This document shows, piece after piece, positions 34,585 through 42,279 of a stretch of DNA of 64,000 bases. The notes beneath the pieces were generated by a model, which was not told the DNA's origin, did not search any database, and saw only the letters and a list, made by a program, of their open reading frames with translations. The DNA is from Salinisphaera japonica YTM-1 (GTDB lineage: Bacteria; Pseudomonadota; Gammaproteobacteria; Nevskiales; Salinisphaeraceae). Numbering within the stretch: position 1 is the first letter of the stretch; every line of letters starts with the position of its first letter. The stretch covers positions 29,503-93,502 of the forward strand of contig NZ_AYKG01000068.1 of NCBI RefSeq assembly GCF_003788585.1, in the 5' to 3' direction. Position numbers and translations under genes: made by a program.

Positions 34585-35009
34585 TGTACGTCCTGGATAC
34601 CAACGTGGTATCCGAATTGCGGAAAGTGCGTTTGGGCAAAGCCGATTCCGCCGTCGCGGCGTGGTCGGAAAGCGCCGATGCTGCCGCCCTTTTTATATCG
34701 GCCGTCACCGTGATGGAGTTAGAATTAGGCGTCCTGCGAGTCGAACGCAAGGATGCCGAGCAAGGCCAGCTACTGCGCGCCTGGCTGGATCAACATGTCC
34801 TGCCGGAGTTCTCGGACCGGACGTTGCCGGTGGATACGGCCGTGGCGCGTCACTGTGCCCGACTTCATGTGCCCGACAAGCGCGGCGGGCGGGATGCGCT
34901 TATCGCCGCGACCGCCCTTGTACATGGCATGTCGGTCGTGACCCGTAACGTCGCCGATTTCGAGCCGACTGGTGTCGGTTTACTGAATCCGTGGGAGTTT
35001 GATCATTGA
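34581..35009 (+). CDS. PIN-domain (VapC/FitB-type) ribonuclease toxin
   Basis: A 142-residue PIN nuclease. Metal-binding acids are visible: Asp in MYVLDTNVVSELRK, Glu in VMELELG, Asp in GGRDALIAATA, and Asp in TRNVADFEP. The length is normal. It would cleave RNA when the antitoxin at 34330 is lost, stabilising the element. The pair (Phd antitoxin with PIN toxin) is common in proteobacteria. Confidence 0.9.
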   Translation: MMYVLDTNVVSELRKVRLGKADSAVAAWSESADAAALFISAVTVMELELGVLRVERKDAEQGQLLRAWLDQHVLPEFSDRTLPVDTAVARHCARLHVPDKRGGRDALIAATALVHGMSVVTRNVADFEPTGVGLLNPWEFDH

Positions 35010-35167
35010 GCGAAAATACGCGGAATGATCGGCTTAGAACGCTTGACGATGCGATCAACCGTGGATTGGCCGATGCTAATGCCGATCGCATTCAGCCAGC
35101 CGAGGCAGTGTTCGATCGCCTTGAGCGTAAATATCAAGCACAAGCCGGGCCCGACGCCGCTGAATGA
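35006..35167 (+). CDS. ParD-like antitoxin, short
   Basis: Reading from a TTG at 35006 (overlapping the toxin stop) gives 53 residues: RLRTLDDAINRGLADANADR, then AEAVFDRLERKYQAQA. This matches the C-terminal helical part of ParD-like antitoxins, and codon use is good. The start codon is uncertain. Its stop overlaps an ATG that opens a short toxin-like remnant. Confidence 0.55.
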   Translation: MSENTRNDRLRTLDDAINRGLADANADRIQPAEAVFDRLERKYQAQAGPDAAE

Positions 35168-35235
35168 TCGTCGAGACGGCCAAAGGCGATCTGGAAGCCA
35201 TCGCGGCAACCCTCTTCTCCAACTGCCTAGCATAG
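35164..35235 (+). pseudogene. ParE-like toxin remnant
   Basis: A 23-codon frame (MIVETAKGDLEAIAATLFSN) overlaps the ParD-like stop by four bases, as a toxin gene would. TAKGDLEAIA resembles the first helix of ParE/RelE toxins, but the frame stops at once and no continuation is visible in other frames before 35264. Most likely a truncated toxin. Confidence 0.4.
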
Positions 35236-35263
35236 CTGGCGGTCGGTAGGGGCGCCTACGTTT

Positions 35264-35560
35264 TTACAACCGCATCTTCGGATCCATGGTCGCATGCAGT
35301 ACGCGCACAATTTCCAAATCCTCGACCCGCATGCGATACCAAACGATATGCGAGCCCATGGGGACGCTGCGTAGACTCGGACGGATCTCGTCACGCACTG
35401 GGCCGAGCGCCGGATTCTTGCTCAATTGCTCAAACCGACGATCCAACTCATCCGAATAACGTAGCCACTGCTCAAGTCCCCACTGCTCGACCGTATACTG
35501 CCGAATCTTCCGCAGGTCCGTCGCCGCGGCCGGCGACAGTCGAATGGGCCTAACCGGCAT
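35264..35560 (-). CDS. parE: ParE-family toxin
   Basis: A 98-residue RelE/ParE-fold toxin: RPIRLSPAAATDLRKIRQYT at the N-terminus, then RFEQLSKNPALGPVRDEIRP and IVWYRMRVEDLEIVRVLHAT. ParE toxins act on DNA gyrase. Start at 35560, overlapping the antitoxin end by 11 bases. Same strand and order as usual (antitoxin first). Confidence 0.88.
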   Translation of the reverse strand: MPVRPIRLSPAAATDLRKIRQYTVEQWGLEQWLRYSDELDRRFEQLSKNPALGPVRDEIRPSLRSVPMGSHIVWYRMRVEDLEIVRVLHATMDPKMRL

Positions 35561-35789
35561 CCAACTCGGCTTTCAAGCTGCGCCAATCGGTATGTTCACC
35601 GCGGTCCAGTTGGTCGATTCCGATATCGAGCTCGGCGCGCAGCGCGGACAAGTGCGTTTCCCGGTCTTCCATTTGGCGTAGTGATTCGCGGATGACTTCG
35701 CTGGCGTTGCTATAGCGGCCGGTGGCCAGTTGTCTCTGAACAAATTGCTCGAAGTGAGAGCTCAAGATCACGCTGGTAGTGCGCGGCAT
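35550..35789 (-). CDS. parD: ParD-family antitoxin
   Basis: A 79-residue ribbon-helix-helix antitoxin: RTTSVILSSHFEQFVQRQLA, then GRYSNASEVIRESLRQMEDR. The start is the ATG at 35789 with GAGG upstream; the frame is open further back, but those residues do not fit the family. It would repress its own operon and neutralise the ParE toxin. Confidence 0.88.
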   Translation of the reverse strand: MPRTTSVILSSHFEQFVQRQLATGRYSNASEVIRESLRQMEDRETHLSALRAELDIGIDQLDRGEHTDWRSLKAELDAG

Positions 35790-36090
35790 GGCATGACCTC
35801 GTTTCAAGTGTGTTATCAAATAGTACACCGATGACTGGCCGGGTGCGAAGTGCCTCGGACCGCGCCCAGCCGTATACGTCTTGGGCGGGCGAAAGACCGC
35901 CGCCGAACTAGCCACCCCGCAGGTCTGAACGACACCATCGCGTGCCCGCCGCATGCGGCTATCGCGGGCGAGTTGCCCCGTCCCCTTCCTTCGAACCCAC
36001 GCGCCGTCAGGCGCGCATTCTTGGTGCGATACGCCGCGGGGATCGAGCCGACGGTCCGTTGTCGAGGGATTCCCAAACGGTCGATTCGGC
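35790..36090. other. Intergenic region, nothing recognised
   Basis: No convincing coding sequence. It contains a small hairpin (CGCGCC / GGCGCG near 36000-36016) and the ParDE promoter region near 35800-35830. A TTCGAAC stretch looks superficially like a tRNA T-loop but has no matching stem. Confidence 0.4.
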
Positions 36091-36294
36091 TTAGAGCCCG
36101 GCTTCGTTCAATAACGCCAAGCACTCGGCCCGCTGGCTCTGCAGCTTCCTATACACGTCAGGATCGTCGGATCGGACGTCGAACGTCTTGTGAAAGTCTC
36201 GCCGGGCCGAGCGCCGACTGTCGCTGCGAAACCAGACGATCGCGATCGCAACCGCTACGACAATGACGACGATGGTCTGTAGTGCCGTGCCGGA
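36091..36294 (-). CDS. Possible small membrane protein, start unclear
   Basis: A minus-strand frame with good codon use: TIVVIVVAVAIAIVWFRSD, then RRDFHKTFDVRSDDPDVYRK and QRAECLALLNEAGL before the stop at 36091. One N-terminal membrane helix. No ATG, GTG or TTG lies between the upstream stop and the helix, so it either uses a rare start or has lost its 5' end. It lies just after the small membrane protein at 36303. Confidence 0.35.
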   Translation of the reverse strand, partial: SGTALQTIVVIVVAVAIAIVWFRSDSRRSARRDFHKTFDVRSDDPDVYRKLQSQRAECLALLNEAGL

Positions 36295-36302
36295 TTACTC
36301 GC

Positions 36303-36539
36303 TCAATGCGCCAGAAGGAAAAGCGCAATCGCCACGGCTATCGCGACGAATGCGATGGCCTTGCCGATACGCGGTCCGGTTTCACGCGGCTTGACGCAGT
36401 TCTGATGCGCCTTCGTTCCAGCCGCGGCGGCCGTCGGATCTCGCACGCGACCGAGATTCTTTCGGAACGCTTCGGGATCGTCAGCGAACTCGGCGAGCTT
36501 GCTGACCGGAACCAGTAGGCGCTTCTTTTTATAGCTCAT
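36303..36539 (-). CDS. Small C-terminally anchored hypothetical protein
   Basis: A 78-residue protein: MSYKKKRLLVPVSKLAEFAD, a helical middle, and a single C-terminal membrane helix (GKAIAFVAIAVAIALFLLAH). The tail-anchored layout is common in small mobile-element proteins. No function recognised. Confidence 0.5.
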   Translation of the reverse strand: MSYKKKRLLVPVSKLAEFADDPEAFRKNLGRVRDPTAAAAGTKAHQNCVKPRETGPRIGKAIAFVAIAVAIALFLLAH

Positions 36540-36634
36540 GGCGTTCGCGTGAGCGGGCTTTTTCGTCTATTAAACCAACAACGCATTGTCACTTTCGATC
36601 AAGGCCAAGACCGCTTGTCGCTGGGTAGGTGAGC

Positions 36635-36956
36635 TTAGTCATCGATGACCGCAACCTGTAGCGCCGGCTGACCGCCCCACTGCCAGAACACCAGATTCGT
36701 GTAATGACTGCGGGTACCGATCGCCAGGCTCGGCACAAGGACGGCGCCGACACCTTCGAGGCGAAGTTTTTCGGACAACGCCCAGCTTGGCGGCAATTCG
36801 CCGATCGCCTGCCGATAGGCCCAATCGCAGGTGACATGGCCCCAGGCCACGCCGGCCTCGTCGCATGCAGCTGGCGTCGAAAGACATATAGGCTGCAACT
36901 TCGGCAGATGTTGCGTAATCGCATCTGTGACATAAAAGCTCGGGTCGACAGATTAT
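36635..36956 (-). pseudogene. RES-domain toxin, C-terminal half (separated from N-half)
   Basis: The minus-strand frame reads VTDAITQHLPKLQPICLSTP, DEAGVAWGHVTCDWAY, ELPPSWALSEKLRLEGVGAV, LVPSLAIGTRSHYTNLVFWQ and ends VAVIDD. This is the typical C-terminus of a RES toxin, a NAD-degrading family. An in-frame stop just upstream (near 36965) removes the start. The missing N-terminal half is at 40719-41027 on the same strand, beyond the nuclease/helicase insert. So the toxin gene was split by an insertion of about 3.7 kb. Confidence 0.8.
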
Positions 36957-36997
36957 CGCCCCGCGCCATTGCGCCTATTGAGAACATCCGTTTGTTA

Positions 36998-37032
36998 CTT
37001 CCAAACGCTGTGATCAGTGCAGCGTTTGGAAG
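36998..37032. repeat. 13-bp perfect inverted repeat
   Basis: CTTCCAAACGCTG at 36998-37010 and CAGCGTTTGGAAG at 37020-37032, nine-base spacer. It lies between the RES C-half and the MITE-like element, near the junction of the insertion. It could be an element end, a recombination site or a hairpin terminator. Confidence 0.6.
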
Positions 37033-37058
37033 CATCAGCCGGTGAGTCTGCTCACGGC

Positions 37059-37200
37059 CCAGGCTGTGTGAAAACTCGAAACGCCGGTATTTCAGGGGGT
37101 CCATTTACCTCTACCTGATAGCAGATCGTGGCTTAGACGGGCGCACAGGAGGTCGGTTTTCGACTGGAGCATGATCGACCAGAGTTTTCACACAGCCTGG
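37059..37200. mobile_element. MITE-like element, copy A, with perfect 19-bp terminal inverted repeats
   Basis: CCAGGCTGTGTGAAAACTC at 37059-37077 is the exact reverse complement of 37182-37200. The element is 142 bases long and too short for a transposase. Sequence 37091-37200 recurs at about 40554-40663 in the same orientation with a few mismatches. GGCTGTGTGAAAAC-type ends occur in several IS families; I cannot assign one. It borders the defence genes on the left. Confidence 0.75.
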
Positions 37201-37354
37201 ATCAGAAGCAGACGTTCATGATTGGCAATGGTTCCAACCATGTGCGGCGATCGAGGTGGTATCTTACCCTTGGACGTAGAACTAAAACGCGCTGTCATTC
37301 TCTCGCTCTTTGCATGATACGAGAGAGTTCGGCTTTAAATCGTTGGGAGGGGGA

Positions 37355-39082
37355 ATGGCGCGAGTCGCCAGGGTGCAAATTTGCAATTTCCGGTCCATTC
37401 GACACTTAGATTGGTTACCTAAACCCGGTTTCAATTGCCTGTTCGGACCGGGCGACAGCGGTAAGTCGGCAGTGCTGGAGGCTATTGCATGGTGTCTGTC
37501 GAGCAACGTCACTCGTGCTGCCACCGATGCGGATTTCTACCAGCTCGATACGAGCCAGCCGATCGAGATATCGTTGGTGGTCGCCGATCTGCCGGGCGAG
37601 CTCGGCGCCTTAGAGCCCTTCGGTTCTTTTCATTGCGGCTTTAATTCAGAAACCGGCGATATCGAGGACGAGCCGAGCCGTGACCTTGAAACGGCGCTCT
37701 CGGTCACCCTCCGAATCGACCAGTCGATGCAAGGTCTCTGGCGTCTGAACTCAAGTCGCATCGATGATGAAAACCATTGTCGTGAAATGGCGTCGCGCAT
37801 GTTACGTCGGCTTTCGCTGCTTCAGCTGCAAGGTGAAAACGCCTCGGAACTGACCTTCGGACGCGGCTCGGTCTTGTTCAATCTGACCGATGATCGGTTG
37901 GAACTGAGCGGCGCACTGGCCGAAGCCGCTCGGGCGGCACGCGATCAATTTGGTGACGCTGCGAATGCGCAGCTTGAAGCCACACTGGATCGTGTCCGGG
38001 AGATCGCGAACAATCTGGGTATCGATGCCGCAGCCGACGCAAGCGCGAGCCTAGATGCATCGCAGACAACATTGCGTCCTGGTCACATCGCGTTGCAGGA
38101 TCGATACAGCGTACCTTTGACGCGCCTCGGCCTCGGCTCCTCACGTCTGCTCATAGCCGGCTTACAGCAGGAGGCTGCCACTGGCGCCGACGTCGGCCTA
38201 GTCGATGAACTCGAGTCCGGATTGGAGCCGCACCGGATTGTGCGACTGTTGCAGGCCCTCGGTGCCAAACAGAAGGAGGCCCCGCTCCAGGTCTTTGCAA
38301 CAACCCATTCGCCAGTCGTCATTCGGGAGTTGAACGCTGGCCAGCTCGTGCGTGTACGGAATAACGACGGGGTGATGACCATGCCTCGCATGGACGCCTC
38401 TGACGGCTTGCAAGGTACATTGAGGTCGTACCCGGAAGCGTTCTTGGCGAAATCCGTCATCGTATGCGAGGGGGCTGGCGAGGAGGGCTTGCTGCGTGGC
38501 TTGGACCTGTACCGGATAGAGCAGGAGCATCGTTCGTTGACGGCTGTGGGCGCGTCCTTGGTCAATGCGGGTGGCTACAAAAAGATCCTTGGCTGTGCCG
38601 AGGCATTCCACGCACTGGGCTACCGGGTCGCGATTCTTCGGGACGACGACAGGCAGCCAGATCCCGATCGGGAAGGTACCTTGACGAATCAGGGCTGTGT
38701 GCTGGCGAAGTGGCCACCTGACTATGCGCTTGAGCATGCGCTCTTTCTGGGACTGCCGGCAGAGACCGGCCTCGAACTCGTACGGCGCGCAATCGAACGC
38801 TATGGCGAAGAAACGATCGATGCACAAGTCAGCAATAAGCTCCAAAGAGATACGTTCGATTTCGGGCGTGCGCAGCTTATGGGCCAGCTGACCGAGCCAG
38901 AGCGCTCCGCCTGTGCCGAGGCCGCCAAATCAAAAGAAAGATCTTGGTTCAAGGATCGCGGCGTCGGCGTTATGGAGGAGATCGCCCGCGAGATTATTGG
39001 GCCGGCACAGGACCATAGCGAGGAGTGGTTTCAGGCCGAGATCGATCGGCTGTTCGACTGGGCCTCCTATGCCGGCGATTGA
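37355..39082 (+). CDS. gajA: OLD-family ATP-dependent nuclease, GajA-like (Gabija)
   Basis: A 575-residue fusion of an ABC-type ATPase and a TOPRIM nuclease. ATPase: Walker A GPGDSGKS at residues 31-38, signature-like LGLGSSRLLIAGL, Walker B GLVDELESGLEP, H-loop ATTHSPVVI. TOPRIM: VIVCEGAGEEGLLRG gives the Glu, AILRDDDRQPDPD the acidic pair. Length is close to GajA (about 580). With the UvrD-like helicase overlapping its end, this is the class-2 OLD arrangement; in Gabija the nuclease cuts DNA when nucleotides are depleted during phage infection. I start at the ATG at 37355, after GGGAGG. Identity with Gabija proper rather than a related OLD/UvrD pair is probable, not proven. Confidence 0.8.
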   Translation: MARVARVQICNFRSIRHLDWLPKPGFNCLFGPGDSGKSAVLEAIAWCLSSNVTRAATDADFYQLDTSQPIEISLVVADLPGELGALEPFGSFHCGFNSETGDIEDEPSRDLETALSVTLRIDQSMQGLWRLNSSRIDDENHCREMASRMLRRLSLLQLQGENASELTFGRGSVLFNLTDDRLELSGALAEAARAARDQFGDAANAQLEATLDRVREIANNLGIDAAADASASLDASQTTLRPGHIALQDRYSVPLTRLGLGSSRLLIAGLQQEAATGADVGLVDELESGLEPHRIVRLLQALGAKQKEAPLQVFATTHSPVVIRELNAGQLVRVRNNDGVMTMPRMDASDGLQGTLRSYPEAFLAKSVIVCEGAGEEGLLRGLDLYRIEQEHRSLTAVGASLVNAGGYKKILGCAEAFHALGYRVAILRDDDRQPDPDREGTLTNQGCVLAKWPPDYALEHALFLGLPAETGLELVRRAIERYGEETIDAQVSNKLQRDTFDFGRAQLMGQLTEPERSACAEAAKSKERSWFKDRGVGVMEEIAREIIGPAQDHSEEWFQAEIDRLFDWASYAGD

Positions 39083-40487
39083 CCTGCTCGCAATAGAGCG
39101 CGGCCACATCAGCGCGCCAGCGGGATACGGCAAAACCCAACTTATCGCCGACAGCTTGGCTGGTCATAACGCGATGCGACCCGTGTTGGTACTGACCCAC
39201 ACCAACGGTGGGGTCGCTGCACTACGTAAGCGCCTCGCGAAACATGGCGTCTCAAGCGATGCCTATACGCTCAGGACGCTTGATGGATGGGCGCTTCGTT
39301 TACTCAGCGCGTATCCTTCACGCGCCGAAATCGACATTCGACACCTGGACGTCACTCGTCCCGGCCAGGACTATCCCGAGATCCAACGTCGTGTGCGAGG
39401 TCTAGTAGCCAGCGGCCATATCAAAGACGTGCTCTGTGCCTCGTACAGCCACGTTATTGTTGATGAATATCAGGATTGTTCGCTTGATCAGCACGCGATG
39501 ATCGTGGGCTGTGCGGAGGTTCTGCCGACCGTCGTGCTCGGCGATCCAATGCAGTCAGTCTTCGGGTTCGCTGGCAGGCGAGTAGATTGGAATGACTTAC
39601 CGGCCGATTTCCCTGAGCACCATGAGCTCGATACACCGTGGCGCTGGAACAACGCTAAGGCGCCTGAGATCGGCCGCTGGCTCGCGTGCGTCCGACGTGC
39701 GCTGATAAATAGAGACCCCATCGACCTGAATGATGTACCGGCGGGGGTGGTGTGGCAACGGCCAGGGCCTTCTCATCAACGAAGAAGAAGTGAAGCGGCT
39801 GCGTTAAGACAACTCGCACGCGCCGGAAGCGTGCTTGTGATCGGCCCTAGCGCAGAAGCAAACGCGCGTCACGATTTCGCTCGTCGCAATCCTGGTGTAA
39901 CTGTTGTCGAGCCAGTGGAACTACGCCGATTGGCGGCGTTCGCGCGTAATTTAAATCTCGATGAGCCCCTCAACATGATCGAGGAATGCGCACGCTTGGC
40001 GCGCGACGTTTTGACCGGTTTGACCCGCGCGGACGTTTTCCGGGGACGCATCGAACGAATACACGAGAACGGTCCTGGCCGTTTCCAGCTGACTGAGGCT
40101 GACCAGGCGGCACTTGGTCTGATTGCGAGACCATCCTATGCGGCGGCCACCGCCTTATTACAGGCGCTGCGGGCGAGTGCACAGACGCGGTTGTTTCGGC
40201 CGACGATCTACAACGCGGCGCTCGGGGCGCTTTCTCGGGCAAGTACAGGCCAGGTCGAAAGCCTGTCCGCGGCTACTCGAGCGGAGCGCGACGTTAGGCG
40301 GCATCAAGCGCGTACAGTCGGGAAGATGGCGATCGGCAGCACGCTCTTGCTTAAAGGCTTGGAAGCTGACGGATGCATGATCATGAATGCACACACGTTG
40401 GATCGATATGATCTTTACGTAGCACTTACACGCGGCGCAAAGGGGATTTGTATTTGGTCGAATAGCGATACGCTAGAGCCAGCCTAA
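39069..40487 (+). CDS. gajB: UvrD-like superfamily 1 helicase, GajB-like (Gabija)
   Basis: A 472-residue short SF1 helicase, close to GajB in length (about 490). Walker A is SAPAGYGKTQLIA near residue 20; motif Ia LVLTHTNGGVAAL; motif II HVIVDEYQDCS; motif III VVLGDPMQSVFGF; a C-terminal motif is LYVALTRGAKGICIW. It overlaps the nuclease gene by 14 bases, so the two are co-translated. It would sense DNA ends or unwound DNA and activate the GajA-like partner. Full UvrD helicases are much larger; the short form favours the defence role. Confidence 0.8.
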   Translation: MPAIDLLAIERGHISAPAGYGKTQLIADSLAGHNAMRPVLVLTHTNGGVAALRKRLAKHGVSSDAYTLRTLDGWALRLLSAYPSRAEIDIRHLDVTRPGQDYPEIQRRVRGLVASGHIKDVLCASYSHVIVDEYQDCSLDQHAMIVGCAEVLPTVVLGDPMQSVFGFAGRRVDWNDLPADFPEHHELDTPWRWNNAKAPEIGRWLACVRRALINRDPIDLNDVPAGVVWQRPGPSHQRRRSEAAALRQLARAGSVLVIGPSAEANARHDFARRNPGVTVVEPVELRRLAAFARNLNLDEPLNMIEECARLARDVLTGLTRADVFRGRIERIHENGPGRFQLTEADQAALGLIARPSYAAATALLQALRASAQTRLFRPTIYNAALGALSRASTGQVESLSAATRAERDVRRHQARTVGKMAIGSTLLLKGLEADGCMIMNAHTLDRYDLYVALTRGAKGICIWSNSDTLEPA

Positions 40488-40547
40488 TAAGCGTTCTGGA
40501 AGCGCTATATAGCCAGGCGACCAACACCCTAGAGGTCCGCTTTGGGT

Positions 40548-40663
40548 CCAGGCTTCAGGGGGTCCATTTACCTCTACCTGATAGCAGATCGTGACTTAGA
40601 CGGGCGCACAGTAGGTTGGTTTTCGACTGGAGTACGATCGACCAGAGTTTTCACACAGCCTGG
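40548..40663. mobile_element. MITE-like element, copy B, with internal deletion
   Basis: Begins CCAGGCT, as copy A does, then jumps to TCAGGGGGTCC, lacking about 26 bases next to the left end. From there to 40663 it follows copy A with about six substitutions, and ends with the same 19-base right terminal repeat (40645-40663). Same orientation as copy A, flanking the nuclease/helicase pair on the right. Confidence 0.72.
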
Positions 40664-40718
40664 GTCGATAGCCGACATTCCTACCGCGAGCGATCCGCCA
40701 CTGCAGAAGAGCCAAAAG

Positions 40719-41027
40719 CTAGCGGTTGCGGTTCGCTGCGCGCTCGCGCAAAAACGCAACACTTTTGACGCTGCACGCTCGATCCAGCACCGCGGCATGA
40801 TTGACCTGGTAACTGACGATAGTCAGCGGCTGCAGGCGCATGACCATGCCCTGTGCCGCCTCTGTGATCGCGCCCATGATCGACGTTGCGGTGTACAGCA
40901 TCGGCGTACCGGGCTTGTTGAAGCGGCCACCGTACAGCGCCGCCCCATGACCGGATGCCGGATCGAACGCCCATTTCGGATCGTGGGCGCGATACACGAT
41001 CCCTTGAAAGCGGAACAGCGCCGGCAC
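40719..41027 (-). pseudogene. RES-domain toxin, N-terminal half
   Basis: MPALFRFQGIVYRAHDPKWA starts a RES toxin, followed by GHGAALYGGRFNKPGTPMLY and TAAQGMVMRL-type sequence and VSYQVNHAAVLD. The frame then runs into unrelated residues and a stop at 40719. The Arg, Tyr and Gly-Gly-Arg-Phe-Asn residues of the NAD-binding pocket are here, but the C-terminal catalytic part is at 36635. The start overlaps the antitoxin stop. Toxin presumably inactive. Confidence 0.82.
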
Positions 41028-41410
41028 TAGGCGAAGCCGCCAACCGCGATTCTCGACAAATGAGTTTTGACGGCATCGGCCAAGCCTTCGGCCACAAGAT
41101 CCGATGCGGTCCGCTGGCCGAAGGCCGGTAGCGGCTCACTCCGATACCAGGCGTAGGCCTGCATGTCCGAGCCGGTCCAGTGGCTCACGCGGTTCAGGAT
41201 CTCAACGACATCCCGCATACGCCGTTGTGTCGGGCCACTGCGCTCACGCTCTCGCTCGCGCGACGAATCCGCCGACAGACCGATGGCCGCGGCCAGTTCG
41301 CTTTTGGTGACATGGAGCGTCTGGGCCAAGGCGTTCGAGAGTACGCGATCATTCTGGATGACGCGTTCGTACAAGGGGACCGGCGGTACGATTTCGATTG
41401 GGCTCGACAT
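41027..41410 (-). CDS. Xre/MbcA/ParS-type antitoxin of the RES toxin (DUF2384)
   Basis: A 127-residue antitoxin: N-terminal helix-turn-helix (LAQTLHVTKSELAAAIGLSA), then the DUF2384 region (EILNRVSHWTGSDMQAYAWY, RTASDLVAEGLADAVKTHL). I choose the ATG at 41410, preceded by GAGGGG; an upstream in-frame start at 41455 is less likely. It remains intact although its toxin gene is split, so it may be relict or may neutralise related toxins. Confidence 0.85.
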   Translation of the reverse strand: MSSPIEIVPPVPLYERVIQNDRVLSNALAQTLHVTKSELAAAIGLSADSSRERERERSGPTQRRMRDVVEILNRVSHWTGSDMQAYAWYRSEPLPAFGQRTASDLVAEGLADAVKTHLSRIAVGGFA

Positions 41411-41661
41411 AACGCCCCTCATATCGGACGTTTTATGGTTTAACCAGCATGGCATACCGACAACGCGCGATCAGCCTGCTGGGTGCATTTCCCGGTCTCG
41501 CGGATCATTGACAACGTGCGCCGCGCAGCGGCAACCTATTCATACACCCCACCGCTAGGTTTATAGCGGCCCTTGAAGTCTTGCCGGATCGTGTAACAAG
41601 GCGCCTTTCTAGGTTCGATCCAAACTTCACCATCAACTGCCGCTCTGCCGGCGGTCCTTTG

Positions 41662-41720
41662 CCCACCAGGGAAATATCATCCCTGGGGGACCGGTGTTTC
41701 CCGCTCTCAGGAGAAACACC
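41662..41720 (+). ncRNA. radC-motif-like 5' leader, copy 1
   Basis: Structured leader. A hairpin CAGGGA / TCCCTG is followed by GGTGTTTCCC; the GGGAAA of the hairpin side can also pair with TTTCCC near the ribosome site, as in the other six copies. It ends with AGGAGAAACACC before the ATG. I assign the radC RNA motif from memory of its structure and gene context. Confidence 0.65.
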
Positions 41721-42188
41721 ATGCGTCGCTTCACGCGCGACGATCGTCAATCGATCCTCGATCGGGTCTATACCCATTTCATCGAAAACCAACAGCCTGC
41801 CGGACGTGACAATGGCGGCGCGCGCTGTCTCTATCACGGCGTCGACAAGAACGGGCAGCAGGTGTCCTGCGCGATCGGCATCTTCGATACCGATCATCGG
41901 CTCGACCGCGAATCGCTCATCACGCTAGGGGTTCGTCAAATGATCGACGTCGACCCAGACGCGTTGGCTGACGTGTTCGGTAGCGCTGTGTTCAGCGACC
42001 TGGATCTCGAGTTCCTAATCGGCGTTCAGGATGAACACGACCTGGCCGTGCGCCATGCCGTGTTGTCGGACCAGGACTTCGACACATTCTTCATTGAGGA
42101 ATTGGCACACCGGCTTGATCGTTTTGCCGGTGAACAAGATCTCGTTTCGCCGTGTTCACCGAGTGATTTCGGGCCGGCTGAGTTATAG
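41721..42188 (+). CDS. Hypothetical protein under radC-type leader 1
   Basis: A 155-residue acidic protein, MRRFTRDDRQSILDRVYTHF. No signal peptide or membrane segment. Contains YHGVDKNGQQVSCAIGIFDT and an acidic C-terminal half (DLDLEFLIGVQDEHDLAVRH). No family recognised. The shared leader and neighbours (ArdB, RadC) suggest a role in establishment or protection of incoming DNA. Confidence 0.65.
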   Translation: MRRFTRDDRQSILDRVYTHFIENQQPAGRDNGGARCLYHGVDKNGQQVSCAIGIFDTDHRLDRESLITLGVRQMIDVDPDALADVFGSAVFSDLDLEFLIGVQDEHDLAVRHAVLSDQDFDTFFIEELAHRLDRFAGEQDLVSPCSPSDFGPAEL

Positions 42189-42214
42189 ACACTCGCTCAT
42201 GCGAGCACTTTCTT

Positions 42215-42279
42215 CCCACCACGGGGCAGTGCCACCCCGTGAGGCGTGGTGTCTGCCCCTTTATCCAAGGAGCATCACC
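42215..42279 (+). ncRNA. radC-motif-like 5' leader, copy 2
   Basis: Hairpin CACGGGG / CCCCGTG enclosed by CCACCA / TGGTG. GGGGCA on the 5' arm is complementary to TGCCCC immediately before the AAGGAG ribosome site, an alternative or pseudoknot pairing. Leader of the antirestriction gene. Confidence 0.7.

Noticed and set aside
35003..35233. A 76-codon minus-strand frame over the ParD-like gene
   Set aside because: The plus-strand frame has a family match and overlap with the toxin stop; the minus frame is its shadow.
35985..36016. tRNA-like TTCGAAC segment
   Set aside because: Neighbouring bases cannot form a T-stem or acceptor stem, and no anticodon arm is present.
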